DNA from: Theristus sp. LFF4_11 | Taxonomy: Eukaryota > Nematoda > Chromadorea > Monhysterida > Xyalidae | DNA: 64,000 nucleotides | Assembly (NCBI GenBank): GCA_030248135.1 | Contig: JASANC010001495.1 | Coordinates: 1 to 64,000, forward strand | Direction of reading: 5' to 3' | In this document: piece after piece, positions 46,956 to 58,600 of the stretch | How positions within the stretch are numbered: position 1 is the first letter of the stretch | Layout: each line of letters begins with the position of its first letter | Position numbers and translations under genes: made by a program | Notes under the pieces: generated by a model | What the model saw: the letters and a program-made list of their open reading frames with translations, nothing else | Told to the model about the DNA's origin: nothing | The model's database searches: none

Positions 46956-47898
46956 TGAAAATATGATCGTTTTTGTAGGAAATGCAACTTGCAAATTGTG
47001 AAACCGTGTGTTTAAAAATTGGGATTTTTATGAAGAATAAAGTAAACAGTCAACAACAAACGCTGGAATCGGGAACGCTGATTGGCTGTTCAGATCCAGT
47101 GCGAAACAGTAAAAAATTTGAAAAATGTGGTTATCTGTTGGTGTTTTTCTCGTTTGTTTCGAACACTTTTCCTTTTTGTTTATTTCACACTTTGCTATTC
47201 AAGGCGAACTTTTCTCAAGTTTTCTTTATTTTGAGTCCAACGATATTGGGCATTTTTACCAGGGTTTCTTTTATCTGCAATTGTTGTGCGACTGATTATT
47301 TCAAACGTTTTACTTGGAATAAAACGAAACTTTTTTTTGACGGTTTGATTTTATGAAGAGAAATGTTTATCAAAAGAAGATCGGGAACGGAAAAACAAAA
47401 GAACGGTATGATTTTTTGGCGTAACTCAGAAACTCAGATACACTCAGAAACTCTGATCCATATTATGCCGGTGTCCGCTGTCCGCTTCGCTCGCGAATGG
47501 GCATGATAAACGTGGGCGGGATTTTATTGATAACAAAAAAATGTTTTCCAGCCGCCTGGCGGAGGTCTCATAAATTAGAGAGGTCGGTAAACAAAAATGA
47601 GAAATCTAATTTTTGGGGGCTGTACTGTATAATGCTCATACGCCAACGTGTTTCACCGCATGGTTTTATGGCAAAAATAATATAAAGTATCGAAATATCA
47701 TAATAGTGACGGCAGAGTAGAAAGAAAAAACATAATCAAAAGATTTACCTGTTTGTTGGTTGTGCCTGTTTGTGCGTTTGAAAAGAAAAAGGTTTTTGTC
47801 TTTGAAACCTTCATTCTTTCAATCTGGTCAGTCAATCAATCATTTCATTCTCAATTTCAGCTTTCTGTGCCCATAGCCCAACAGAAATATTGTGGACT
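46956..47898 (+). promoter_or_regulatory. Intergenic spacer with shared upstream block of gene B2
   Basis: Nothing recognisable from 46956 to about 47690. From 47705 on the sequence resembles the block before gene A: GTAGAAAGAAAAAACA, AGATTTACCTG and CATTCTTTCAATCTGGTCAG, then GTCAATCAATCATTTCATTC. The start of the third type II gene (54600-54788) has CAGTCAGTCAGTCCCAGTCA and CATTTCAATTTC in the same place. Confidence 0.45.
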
Positions 47899-50800
47899 AT
47901 GCTTGCACTCACGGTAAGAGAGTTTGCAAATTGCAGTTTTTTTTGAAAAAAAGAGCAATCACATTGAGTATTAAACAATGAGAAGCGTTAGATTCAACAA
48001 TTATTTGTTAAGCAACAAGCCGTGACCCGTCGTGTAGTCACAAGTGAAACATGAAGTGAACCGTGAACTGGTTCTTTTGATTCGTGTCTTTATTTTTTAA
48101 GTTTATTATTGTAGTCGCGTCTGTAGCGCAAGTGTAGGTGGAAAGTTCTAGCCTCACTGTGGATAAGACACACACGTGGAGGAACTAAAAGTGGCCAATT
48201 TAAAAAAGTGGCCAACTGAACATCCACAGTGTAAAATGGTCTGCTCCCTCCTGAGCCGAGGGTAAATTGGGCTCGTGCCAGCACTTGCTCGTTTCCGCCG
48301 GAGTTTGAAATGGTTTTCGGAACCGCTGCGCGAATAACTATGACTTATTTTTTTAAACCTGTCCCACTGAAATGACGTCATGTGCCGCCAAACATGCGCT
48401 TGCCGTTCACTGCAAACCAGACTTTCCGTTTAGCCGGTTTCTTCCCGCAAACAAATGGTGAATGTCGAATAAGTCACACCAAACTGACATTTTAGTGCCT
48501 GTACTTTGACAAACGGGCGTTTTTAAAGCAAATGACGTCATTTTAGTTGGGACACGTTTGAATAAATCCACAATACGAATAAATGAAAACGGAAAAAAAG
48601 TTAAACTGCATTTGGACAAACCAACATTCATAGAGAACCATTCACGTGCTGATTCTCGTGCTGCGTGTGTACCATGCTGATGCCTCCACCGAAGCAGACT
48701 GTCTTGATGCAATACGATCAGACTCAGCCAAGGAGTGCATCAGCGCTTATTATGATGTGCTGAAACGCCACCTGCCGAACATGTTCGTCTTTGGATAAAC
48801 TGAGATTTTCATGAGCATAAACGTTGGAGAGCTAAACGTGCGTCCAAATAGTCACATTCAGTCACAATTTTTTTTGAAAAATGCGCCAAAATTGTGTTTT
48901 TGGTGACGTAGTTTGGGATCTTGGGAAGAAGAACAACCACCAAAATGCGAGAATTGACCGTGTTACATTTGTTTTAAAAGCAAAAAAACACGTGCAGCAT
49001 CATTTTGAGTAGTTGGTTGTCGTTTCGCAATGTTTAGGTATTGGCACGTTTTCGTGTAGAACATCGTGCATTTGCTTCGTTGTGAACATACTTTGTTTTC
49101 CAATGTTCAATTTTCGATTTTACTGCAGCACCTGCAACCAAACAGCGTTATTGAGCGCTACCGAAGCGAACTGTTTGACAAACATCGTCAGCAATTGGAC
49201 GGATGAGCAATGCGAACGGACGCATCGGCAATATGTACTGAATGACATCAACGGGTTTCTTCAACATCCGAGCTTTAAGTTCGTTGAAGCACTACTGATT
49301 AAAAAGCGAGCAAAATTTCTGACAATTAACACGCTGATAAACATAACTTTCAATAGTTGGTGTCAATTTGGAATTGGTAGTGGTATCTTTTCTCAACGTG
49401 AACTTTGTTGTGTCGCACAAACTACTGGCGTTGTGGTATTTTGAAAATTTTCTCGTTTTTCAGTTGTCCAGAGCTTAGGCAGTCCATTCTCAACCAAATG
49501 CCGCAACAAACCGTGGAAAAATGCTTGGAGCCAATAGTACGGTGCGTCACGGTTGGATCATGCAGTCGAATTATGCGGCTGTATTTGCTGATCAGCTGTG
49601 TACTCAATAGTCCCAGTCGTTTAGTGGCTCGAACTATAGGCCCGTTTATACCTGACGTATGCGCATACGGCACGGCACGGCACTTCACGTCACGTCACTT
49701 AAGGTCCCGTGTTATTGCATAACGGCCGTTCCTACAGACTATGCACATACGACACGTCACGTCACTTTAGGTCTCGTGTTATTGCATACTACCGTTCATA
49801 CCTGACGTACGGCGACGTACGTCTGCATACGTCAGGTATAAACGGGACTTATGGCAGCCATTCACTGTTTCGCTCTTTATCCTCGTGTCGCTCGTCAAAC
49901 AAACAGAAAACTCACAAAAACAAGGAATTGTTTAAGGCATACACCATGCAGACATACAGTGCCAGCCATAATTAATGTGCAGTTTGAGTGCCATGGAGCT
50001 CCGTCGAGCTCGATGGAGCTCGCAGTCTTGCCACACACAAAGTATAGAGGGGCGGAGTTTAGGTTTGCGCATGCACGCGTGTTAAAAGGCTGCGAGAGAT
50101 GTGGAGCTCCACAACTCTCGCAAGAAAAAAAAGGAAAAAAAATGAGCGCGCGCGCACGGCGCAGCCTATCAAATACACAGGGCTGCTGTGGAGCCCGATC
50201 GAGCTCGCTGGAGCTCCATCGCTATCTACGTTGCGCATTGATTATGGCTGGCACTACACTCTGAATGTCCTTGAAAAACGGTTCCCAAAATGGTGGTGAA
50301 ACATTTTCAAAAAGACAAAGTGTTTTTTGGGTGTGAAGATGCGGTGCGCAGGCGTCTTTCTTTCAGAAACTTGACCAACAAACGCTCTGATTTTTTTCAG
50401 CTTGGGTGGCAAGAAGTTTACACTGGATTGCGTTTCGAAAACCTACAGAAATGTCATGCGCACGTGCATGAGTAGCCTGAAAGTCGCCGCCATTGAGTGC
50501 AACTGCAGTAAACACTTTACATTCAGGGTGCTGCAAAGACTCATCGCGTATGGGGTATATACCTAAGTGTTTTTTGTCATTCGAACCATTTTTTGTGAAA
50601 AAACACGAGAAATCAATTGCTCTGGTTTTTTTTATTTAAAACTGAAAAAGAGGAAAAGACTATCTGAGCTTTTCGTCCACTCCTTTGGTTCCGTTGGAAT
50701 TGAATCGTTACTATTCAGTATTAAACAGTGTGAAGTACGAACCAATATTTTATTAATTATTGATGATTAACGTTTGAATATTCATGTATTTTTTTGTAAT

Positions 50801-50900
50801 TTTGAATTCACAGGATCCGGTGTTTAGTCTTGCGACGATGACAATTCCACTGACTTTGGAGCAGTGCGAAAACTACTTCACATCAAGGGGCCAGTTTTAG
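47899..50900 (+). CDS. Secreted 12-cysteine protein, type II DUF19-like domain (gene B2), complete
   Basis: Exons 47899-47913, 48634-48782, 49129-49278, 49464-49541, 50401-50554 and 50814-50900 (TAG) give 210 residues; phases 0, 2, 2, 2, 0. The N-terminus MLALTRTIHVLILVLRVYHA is a good signal peptide. Twelve cysteines as in gene A: CLDAIRSDSAKEC, TCNQT, NCLTNIVSNWTDEQCERT, CPELRQSILNQM, KCLEP, DCVSKTYRNVMRTCMSSL, ECNC and LEQCENYF. Exons 4 and 6 have the same lengths as in gene A (78 and 87 bp), and both proteins end RGQF. Extracellular; DUF19-like by cysteine number and layout; function unknown. Neighbours B1 and C1 are type I genes. Confidence 0.82.
48355..48559. mobile_element. MITE with AAATGACGTCAT ends (copy 1)
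   Basis: GTCCCACTGAAATGACGTCA at the left and TGACGTCATTTTAGTTGGGACACGT at the right are inverted. A copy at 50943-51131 shares nearly the whole interior (GTGCCGCCAAACATGCGCTT). It sits in intron 1 of gene B2. Confidence 0.8.
49637..49850. mobile_element. MITE with CCCGTTTATACCTGACGTA ends
   Basis: GGCCCGTTTATACCTGACGT at the left mirrors ACGTCAGGTATAAACGGGAC at the right. The interior is CACGTCACGTCACTT repeated. It lies in intron 4 of gene B2. Exact ends are uncertain by a few bases. Confidence 0.75.
49959..50254. mobile_element. MITE with GTGCCAGCCATAAT ends
   Basis: The left GTGCCAGCCATAATTAATG and right CATTGATTATGGCTGGCAC are inverted; TACA flanks both ends (49955-49958, 50255-50258). 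The interior has dense GAGCTC palindromes. It lies in intron 4 of gene B2, next to the element at 49637-49850. Confidence 0.8.
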
Positions 50901-50942
50901 AAACCAATTATGATAAGATATTTTAGTATGATCTATTTTTTT

Positions 50943-51131
50943 AAACGTGTCCCACTGAAATGACGTCATGTGCCGCCAAACATGCGCTTGCCGTTCACTG
51001 CAAATCAGACTTTCCGTTTAGCCGATTTCTTCCCGTAAACAAATAGTGAATGTCGAATCAGTCACACCAAACTGATTTTGACAAACGGACGTTTTTAAAG
51101 CAAATGACGTCATTTTAGTCCGGACACGTTT
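50943..51131. mobile_element. MITE with AAATGACGTCAT ends (copy 2)
   Basis: Near copy of 48355-48559 (AAACGTGTCCCACTGAAATG to GGACACGTTT). It lies between gene B2 and gene C1. The remaining spacer, 51132-51567, shows no other feature and no clear promoter. Confidence 0.8.
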
Positions 51132-51567
51132 GAATACATCCACAATAGTACAGTACTCAGTTACCTTTCCAAAGTACTTCTAGATTGGTCCACACAGCAG
51201 TTAGTGTGGTCACTCTAAATAAAAATATCCGAAGTGGTTTCCATGTCACGCGTAGTGTCCCGAAACGAAAAGGAGCTCAAAAAATGTTTTCACTTAAAAA
51301 ACGTGAATGTTGAGTGGTGGTGGTGAAGGTGAATGTTCTGTTTAAAAACGAACAATGCCGACAGCGAAATCGCCCACGGCTTTTTTCACTGCTTTTTCTC
51401 GCGATCGGCGCACCGCGGCAGACAGGAGGACACCGTATTTAGTGTGGTAGTGCAGTGATAGAAGCAGTAATAAAGACCCATGATCCAGCTAATCCAGCGT
51501 TTCACCGCTCGGCTACTGTACTTTCCCGAGCCGGCCCGGTTGAGCTTCATAAAACTGGCCCCCACAG

Positions 51568-53809
51568 CGATGCGCTGGAATGCGTCGAGAATGAAGTGGA
51601 CCCAGTTGTTATCCGCTGCTTCGATGAGCTGTGAGTTTAAAAAATTCAGGTCGAATCATTTTCGCAGTTTTTGGGGAATCCGAGAAAACATACCGTATTA
51701 CCTCTATTAAACCCCCCAAAATTAAACTCCCCCAAAAAATAAACCCCCACCCCCTCGACAAGTTTCCAAATAATCCCCCATGGGGGATTATTGAAACCTG
51801 TTTGAAACACATACCCAGCGAATTCAGTGGCTGGTTGCAGTGAAAATGATGAAATTGTGCTACCAAAGGCCCCAAATGGATGAGTTAATGGTAATTTCAT
51901 TACAAAAGGCTGTTGTAAAAAGAAATTTCTATGTAGAGTAGAAGTTTCTGCGACTTCCTTCCTGCCATGGAAGGTATTTTTGCCATTTTGCCCACCCCTA
52001 AAAATGGTTTCCAAATAAACCCCCCCCCAAAATAACCTCCCCCAAAATAAACCCCCACCCCAGAAGTCGTTGAAGAAATAAACCCCCATGGGGGTTTATA
52101 AGAGGTAATACGGTATTACACGCAATAAATTTTTGCACATATTCATTTCATAATAATTTTCATATTACCAAAGCGGTTTTTTCGCTGGCAAATGATAATT
52201 GAAAAACTTTTTTTTTATTTTTTTGAAAACTTTTTGAAAAAATTTTTGAAGGCCGTGCGAAGACGGCCAACAGAAAGAGCCGTTATTGCCGTCGGATGCG
52301 GTGCGGGAGTGCGTGAAACGGAGAATGTTTGGCAACGCCACTGCACCGTCGCAGTGCACTGGTTACTACAGAGACAAAGCTGAACACGATTTGATGCTGA
52401 TGCGAATACCGATGTTTGTTTTGGTTTTGCGTGGGCTCAGCATATACGAAAAGTCTTTGCTGTCTTCGAATTGGCACGCTAAAAAACGTGTCTCACTCTG
52501 GCCCGCGCCCACGCAATGTGTCATAAAAAAAATTACTTTTCTTAAAATTTGTGTCAACAAAAGCAAAACAATTTTTAAGCTGTTTTTGGCACATGAATAG
52601 GCCAGACATGCAAGGCACATGAAAATAATGGACATGACACGGGACATGAGCCGGGACATATTTCTTTAGCGTGTGAACGCATCCGCAGTTGACCTTGTTG
52701 ACTGACGTGCTTCCAAAAGTGCAGCTTTCATATTTTCAAGGTGCTACGATGAGACAGCATGCCAATCGCAGGATGACTATCCCGACTGTTACTACCGAGT
52801 GTATGAAAAGTAAGGCTTTGCAAATCCGTCGTGTTCGCGGCATTAAGTAATGTACTATGTAACTTTTGTTGTCACCTTTGAGCATAGCGTAGATTAATTT
52901 AAAAAATTTCACAACAAATCGATTGCACCTGCCGAAAACGCGCTACTAAGTGCGAAAACTGTGTTAGTTTGTCTGTCAATTCAAAGCCAGTGTGTTTATG
53001 TACTTTATGTACAGAAAAGTAATACCTCCGCCTCTCCACAGCAATGCCTGCACAGAATGCGTGTATCACGTGACCACCGACCAAATATCTAAGACACCGT
53101 ATTACCTCCAATAAACCCCCATGGGGGATTATTACGTCAGCGACTTTTTGGGGGTGGGGGTTTATTGGTGGGGGGGGATTATTGGTGGGGGGGGGGGTTA
53201 TTTACAAACAAATTCTAGGGTAGGGGTTTATTGAAAAATGGCAAAAATGACTTGCATGGCAGTCAAGAAAGTCGCAGAAACTTCTACTCTACATGGAAAT
53301 TTCCTTTTATAACAGCCTTTTGTAATGAAATTACCATTCACTCATCCATTTGGGGCCTTTGGTAGCACAATTTCATCATTTTCACTGCAACCAGCTACTG
53401 AATTCGCTGGGTATGTGTTTCAAACAGCTTTCCAATAATCCCGCATGGGGGATTATTTGTGGGGCGGGGGGATTATTATTAAACTTGTCGTGGGGGTGGG
53501 GGTTTATTGGTGGGGGGGGGGGGGCGGATTAATGGTGGGGGGGGTTTAATGGGGGTAATACGGTATTACTTTTCTGATGAACATGTTCATGTGTTCTATG
53601 TGTTCAGGTTCGGTTTGGCCGCTTTCCACCGGTGCAGAGCGGATGGTCGCAGTCAGTTTGACCAGCGTTGCCTAGAGCCGATGACCACGGCATTACGCGA
53701 GTGTCTGTTGACAGAGCCAAATGGCGCAGAAAAATTCAAACAATTGGCGGATACAATGAAACCAAGGAACACGACATTGGCGAAATTGATAACCTGGAAG
53801 ACAGTATGA
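51568..53809 (+). CDS. Cysteine-rich protein, type I DUF19-like domain (gene C1), 5' end not found
   Basis: Exons 51568-51630, 52252-52413, 52741-52809 and 53608-53809 (TGA), all joined in phase 2. The first exon starts at an acceptor (CCCACAG), so a signal-peptide exon upstream is missing or unrecognised. Cysteines: ECVENEVDPVVIRCFDEL, PCEDGQ, ECVKRRMFG, QCTGYY, CYDETACQSQDDYPDC, RCRADGRSQFDQRCLEPM and ECLL. Exon 1 is 63 bp, as in gene B1; exon 2 (162 bp) equals exons 58725-58886 and 63825-63986 of the long gene. The C-terminal tail KLITWKTV resembles that of B1. Likely extracellular; function unknown. Introns 1 and 3 carry CCGTATTACC-family MITEs. Confidence 0.68.
51693..52113. mobile_element. 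CCGTATTACC-family MITE
   Basis: CCGTATTACCTC at the left and GAGGTAATACGG at the right, TA on both sides, with the interior AATAATCCCCCATGGGGGAT motif. In intron 1 of gene C1. Confidence 0.88.
53097..53563. mobile_element. CCGTATTACC-family MITE
   Basis: CCGTATTACCTCCAATAAAC at the left and GGGGGTAATACGG at the right. The interior shares ACTTCTACTCTACATGGAAA and CAGCCTTTTGTAATGAAATT with the copies at 51693, 57730 and 39329. It ends 44 bases before gene C1 exon 4. A piece of the CAGTCGAACTC family (about 52985-53090) abuts it on the left. Confidence 0.88.
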
Positions 53810-54185
53810 GAGATGGTGAAAAGGACACATTTGTAAATTTCCTTTTCAAATGAAACCATTTTTTTGTTCATACAACTGCAAATTGAAACTGTGATTTTAT
53901 TGATTAGGCGCATTTTGCGATAAACCCAGTTAACGACAACAAAGCAAACTTTGAAAAACTATGCAGTAACAAAAACAATGCAATGTATAGTAATGCAAGC
54001 TGAATTGTGATTAGACAAAAGGACATCTACTCCTGTGGAAGCAAGTAAAATAAATTCATTTGAAACCATCAGATAGCTATTGTAGATTATTGGATGTGCA
54101 CCAGCAGCACACAGACAAAACTGTAGCTCAGACAAAATCTAAAAATAAATATCGGGGGTTGGAAAATATTGCATGCAAATAAATA

Positions 54186-54447
54186 CCGTAAAGTCTTGCA
54201 TATAAGGTCTCCTTAAATAAATTTGAAAATCAAAAATTTCTGAAAAAAGCGGAATTTTGTGTGACAACCGTATAAGTGGGAGGAGGTCTTATAAAGCAAA
54301 GATTAGGACTTCCGGGTCTTATAAACGGGGCGGGATTTCGACCAAGTCAAAATTTTGAATTTTTTGGTTTCCCGCCATGTGACACTCCGCCCACTTTTGG
54401 GTTGGGGTCTTATAAGTGGGAGGAACCTTAAATGCAAGACTTTACGG
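54186..54447. mobile_element. CCGTAAAGTCTTGC-family MITE, intact copy
   Basis: 262 bp, from CCGTAAAGTCTTGCATATAA to TGCAAGACTTTACGG, TA on both sides. This uninterrupted copy shows where the nested copies at 39290, 44688 and 57361 were broken. Confidence 0.92.
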
Positions 54448-54788
54448 TACCTACACAGTGGCATATGGCAAAACTAATAACAAATTCAAACTATCTACAC
54501 TGGTTGACTAAAACAAAACCAAAAAATTTGACGAGCACATCGGCAATTACGGGGGTGCCGGTTTAACCTTTTGAAAATTGAAATATGCTTTTTCTGGAAG
54601 CTTTCCTTTAGCTTTCCTTCAGTCAGTCAGTCCCAGTCAGCATTTCAATTTCACAAGTCGCCGCTGTCTTATTCCTCTACAACATCTCAATTGCATTCGT
54701 CGTTGGTGCATCCTCGCATTTGTTGCTCTTTTTCAGCTTTTCTCGTTTGTCTATGTGTTTCGCCGGCCGCTAACGAACGGACCAATCA

Positions 54789-54809
54789 ATGATAGGCATG
54801 CTTGTTGCA
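54789..54809 (+). CDS. Possible first exon of the multidomain gene (tentative)
   Basis: ATGATAGGCATGCTTGTTGC then A and a strong donor GTAAGT. Position and upstream likeness match the first exons of genes A and B2 (phase 0). The next recognisable exon (55658) has a phase 1 acceptor, so the connection does not work as written. Either an intermediate exon or a different donor is needed. Confidence 0.3.
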
Positions 54810-55399
54810 GTAAGTGAACGTTTTTTTGTCACTGAGTGCGTTCTTCTTTATGGTATGCTGATTGCTGATATTTTTATTTTTTTATTTCGTTGGCGCGTTA
54901 GAAATGTGCCAATCTGTTGGCGACTTGCGAAATGTTTGCCTTTAGACACCCCGACCCCACCCCCACCAACCACCAATAAAAGACCTCCAAGACCGTCTCC
55001 CCCACAGTCAAGTTTTGTTGGAGGATTTGTGTTGGACCATCCGGCATCGTTTGCGCCAATTGCAGAATGGTGGATTACCATGACCACATGTGAAAAGAGA
55101 AGTGGGATATCCACGCAGTTTGAATATCATGTTTCCATGTTTCTCATTGCTGGGGCAACGAATTCCCCCCTCCCCCCCACTACAACCCCATCCCCTCATC
55201 TTCGGGCTTCATCTTCAGGCCAACTGACAGCTATCCAATGACTCGCCAGTCCGGCCTGCCCATGCGACCACCCTGAATGCGCAATTATTTTTTTCCCTTG
55301 GCTTATTTTGTTATTTAGGTGGTGTTTGTCGCTGTGGTCGTTGTGTCAAAAGCCGATGACGGTTTGTTGTTTCGTTTTTTAACCATATAATGAAAAATT

Positions 55400-55600
55400 T
55401 CAGAAAAAAAGTGCAACTTTGTGTGACAACCTTATAAGTGAAAGGAGGTCTTATAAAGCGAAGATTGGGCACTACGGGTCTTATAAACGGGGTGGGATTT
55501 AGACCAATACAAAATTTTGATTTTTTTGGTTTCCCGACGTGGACACTCCGCCCGGGCGGGGGTCTTATAAATGGGAGGAACCTTATATGCAAAACTTCAA
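55400..55600. mobile_element. CCGTAAAGTCTTGC-family element, left end missing
   Basis: Has the interior words AAGTGCAACTTTGTGTGACA and GGTCTTATAAACGGGGTGGG and the right end CCTTATATGCAAAACTT. The left terminal repeat is not present. It ends about 60 bases before exon 55658. Confidence 0.7.
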
Positions 55601-55657
55601 ATGTGTTTGATTAAAAAGTCAAAAAATGCTGTTAAAATTTGTATTCTGCATACCCAG

Positions 55658-58600
55658 CTTCGGAATGCCGCGCTTTTATCGAGAGTGAGGATATACAATC
55701 TTGCATGGAAGGATACTACACGCTGTGGGCAAATACGATTGCAAACACGTTAGTGTGAAACACGGATGTCATTAAAAAGTTTTAGACAGAAGACAGAACG
55801 TTCTGCTGTGACACTGTACTAATGTTGCGTATACGCAAACACACGCTCAGACTCGGCCGCCTACATGGTTCCGTAACGGTAATGAATAGTTTGTCCAACG
55901 GGCGTAGTGGCCATGAAAAATGAAAAGTGTCCAACAAATTTCCGAAAGTAGCCACGACATATCGCAGAGTGGGCCAATGCTTATGGACAAGTGTCCAAAA
56001 CATATAACACAGTGACCAATAAACATGCACAGTGGCCAATACAGGATTTTGAATAATGCTGTTGCCGCCAGGTGATCCAGAAGTTATGATTTTTGAACTT
56101 TGTTGCTATTTCTGGCACATTCAAGTGACAAACTGTTGCTTGTACAGTGCTGCAAATCAGTTCAAGTTTGTTTGAGTTGAGCAGCTTTTGTGATCAACAA
56201 CAAATGTAAATTGTGCAATTCACCGGTTCTAGATTGGCGAGTTTTGTATTAGGTACAGTATGGCCGAATAAATGAGGCAGTGCATCAAGGCGCGATCACT
56301 CGCAGACTAGGAGTTGTCTTTTTCAAAAATGCCAACATAATTCGCAATCATGTGTGCAAGGGAGAAAGAATAAACAGAATAGCGCGGATAATCCATTAGT
56401 TTAAAGCGGTTTCTGAGCGTCTTTTTTCTTTTATTCAAAATTCGCGCGCTCCTTGCACCCTGAAAAAAGCTGCCATGTTTAATCGGCCATACCGTATGTG
56501 GTTCGTACAATTGTGATTTTTGAAAACTGTTGAAAACTGTACCAGTAGAGAAAACTCGAGCCTCTTGAAGCCCTTGATTTTCCATTGCAGACAGATTCAG
56601 GACTACGCAACATGTGGTATAAATCGAGTGCATTGTCTTCTTTACGCAGACGTGTAACTGTTTCGCCAGGTTTCACCTTTTCTTTCCAGGCACTGCACCA
56701 AGCTAGTCGAGATGGTTGATCAGTCTAACGTCACTTGTTTAAAAGAACAAGTTGATACCTGGAAAGATGATAACTGCATATCTGAGCTGCGTTCGTATTT
56801 TATACGAGATATTGAATCATTGTACTCGAACCCGAAGTTCCTTTGTGCTACAGTCTACCTAAAGTTCCACAATGATACGACTTATTTGGACGTCGAATCG
56901 AACAGAAAATGCCAAGACGCCCTTGAAGCGTTTGTTTGATCTTTCATTTTTTTTGTTTCGTTTGTGTTTTTGCTTGTCTGACTCCAACATTATACTTTTG
57001 TCCTTGGAGTGATGAACGTTGTGTACAACGTGGTATTTTACTGACCTTTATTTACAGGCTCGGATCGAGAAAACTGCTCAGTTGCGTGTCTCATTACAGT
57101 CCAAAAGGAAAGCAATGCCACGAAGCGCTAAAAACGGCATCAAACGAATGCAACTCTGGCGAGATGTTTGATCTTCTTTTGAACAACGGAAATGAGCAAC
57201 AAGTAACTTTTTATACCACGTTCCACTCCCTAAACATTCGCTCTAACAAAGGAAAACAACTAGGATATATCCCAGCCCAGCGTTCATTTGTAACTTTTGG
57301 CTCCTGATGAAGTTTAGACAGTCAACCGATTGCCCGTATCCGTAACAACACCAGAGTAACATGAAGTCTTGCATATAAAGCTCGCCTTACATAATTTTTT
57401 TCCGAACTTGTTGCAATTGGAATTTATAGTGCCATTGGAAACACAAGAAACCGTTCCCTCTGGATCAATCTTTTTCCACGAAGTCGCCATGAAACTCAAA
57501 ATAACGTTTCTGCACTTTTTTCAGCACTTTTTATGCTTTTATGCTAAAACTTCAGTATTTCAGGCCTGTTTGGTTCACTTTAAAAACGTCCTCAACGGTT
57601 TCCACAACAAAAAATGAAGCAAAACAAAAATACCTCATAAAGAGGTGAAATTTTGACCAAGTTAAAATTCTGAATATTTTGGTTTCCCGCCGCGTGATAC
57701 TCCGCCCACTTTTAGGTGGAGGTCTTATACCGTATTACCCCCAATAAACCCCCATGGGGGATTAATACGTCAGCGACTTTTAGGGGTGGGGGTTTATTGG
57801 TGGGGGGGGGGGATTTATTGTGGGGGGGGGGTTTTATTTACAAAAAAATTCTAGGGGTGGGGGTTTGTTAAAAAATGGCAAAAATACCTTGCATGGCAGG
57901 CAAGAAAGTCGCAGAAACTTCTACTCTACATAGAAATTTCCTTTTATAACAGCCTTTTGTAATGAAATTACTATAAACTCACCCATTTGGAGCCTTTGGT
58001 AGCACAATTTCATCATTTTCACTGCAACCAGCCACTGAATTCGCTGGGTATGTGTTTCAAACAGGTCTCCAATAATCCCCCATGGGGGATTATTTGTGGG
58101 GGGGGGATTATTTGGAAACTGGTCGGGGGGTGGGGGTTTATTGGTGGGGGGGATTAATGGTGGGGGGGGGGTTTAATGGGGGTAATACGGTAAGTGAGAG
58201 AAACCTTATATGCTAGACTTTGCGGTATTCAAATAATATTGCTTAAAGGCTTGCGAAGCCAGAGTTCAAGTAATATCGCAAGAGTCGGCAGCTTCCAAGT
58301 TTGTCCCTTAAGGTCCTAAAAGTCACCAAGGTTTGCACGTTGTTTCTCACGCAGCATGTCGCGCCAATTCGATCACTGACCAAAATGAGAATGTCGTTGG
58401 ATTCGTGTGTGTCTCACGACAGCTCAGATGAACAAAAAGCCTGCTGGACAGACCATCTGAAACCACCAGTTGAGGCGTGTTTTGGCGAAACACTGTAAGT
58501 AATGTTAGTAATACTTTCTGTGCAAACCAAACTCCGCCGCCACAGCAGTTTCTGCACAGAAAGCGTGCATCACGTGCATCACCACTGACTACGCTGATTC

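Larger units (their letters stand above)
53810..55657. other. Spacer before the multidomain gene, with two CCGTAAAG elements
   Basis: Contains the MITE at 54186-54447 and a truncated relative at about 55400-55600. A possible first exon (54789-54809) follows a block like the upstream blocks of genes A and B2. From 54810 to 55395 I see nothing beyond C-rich and T-rich runs. Confidence 0.55.

Noticed and set aside
49675..49800. Regular CACGTCACGTCACTT repeats, considered as a CRISPR-like or regulatory array
   Set aside because: They are the interior of an inverted-repeat MITE in an intron, with no spacers of constant length.
51480..51710. Frame beginning MIQLIQRFTARLLYFPEPA upstream of gene C1
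   Set aside because: It looked like a signal-peptide exon, but its frame does not lead into the cysteine exon (51568-51630) and gene B1 has no equivalent.
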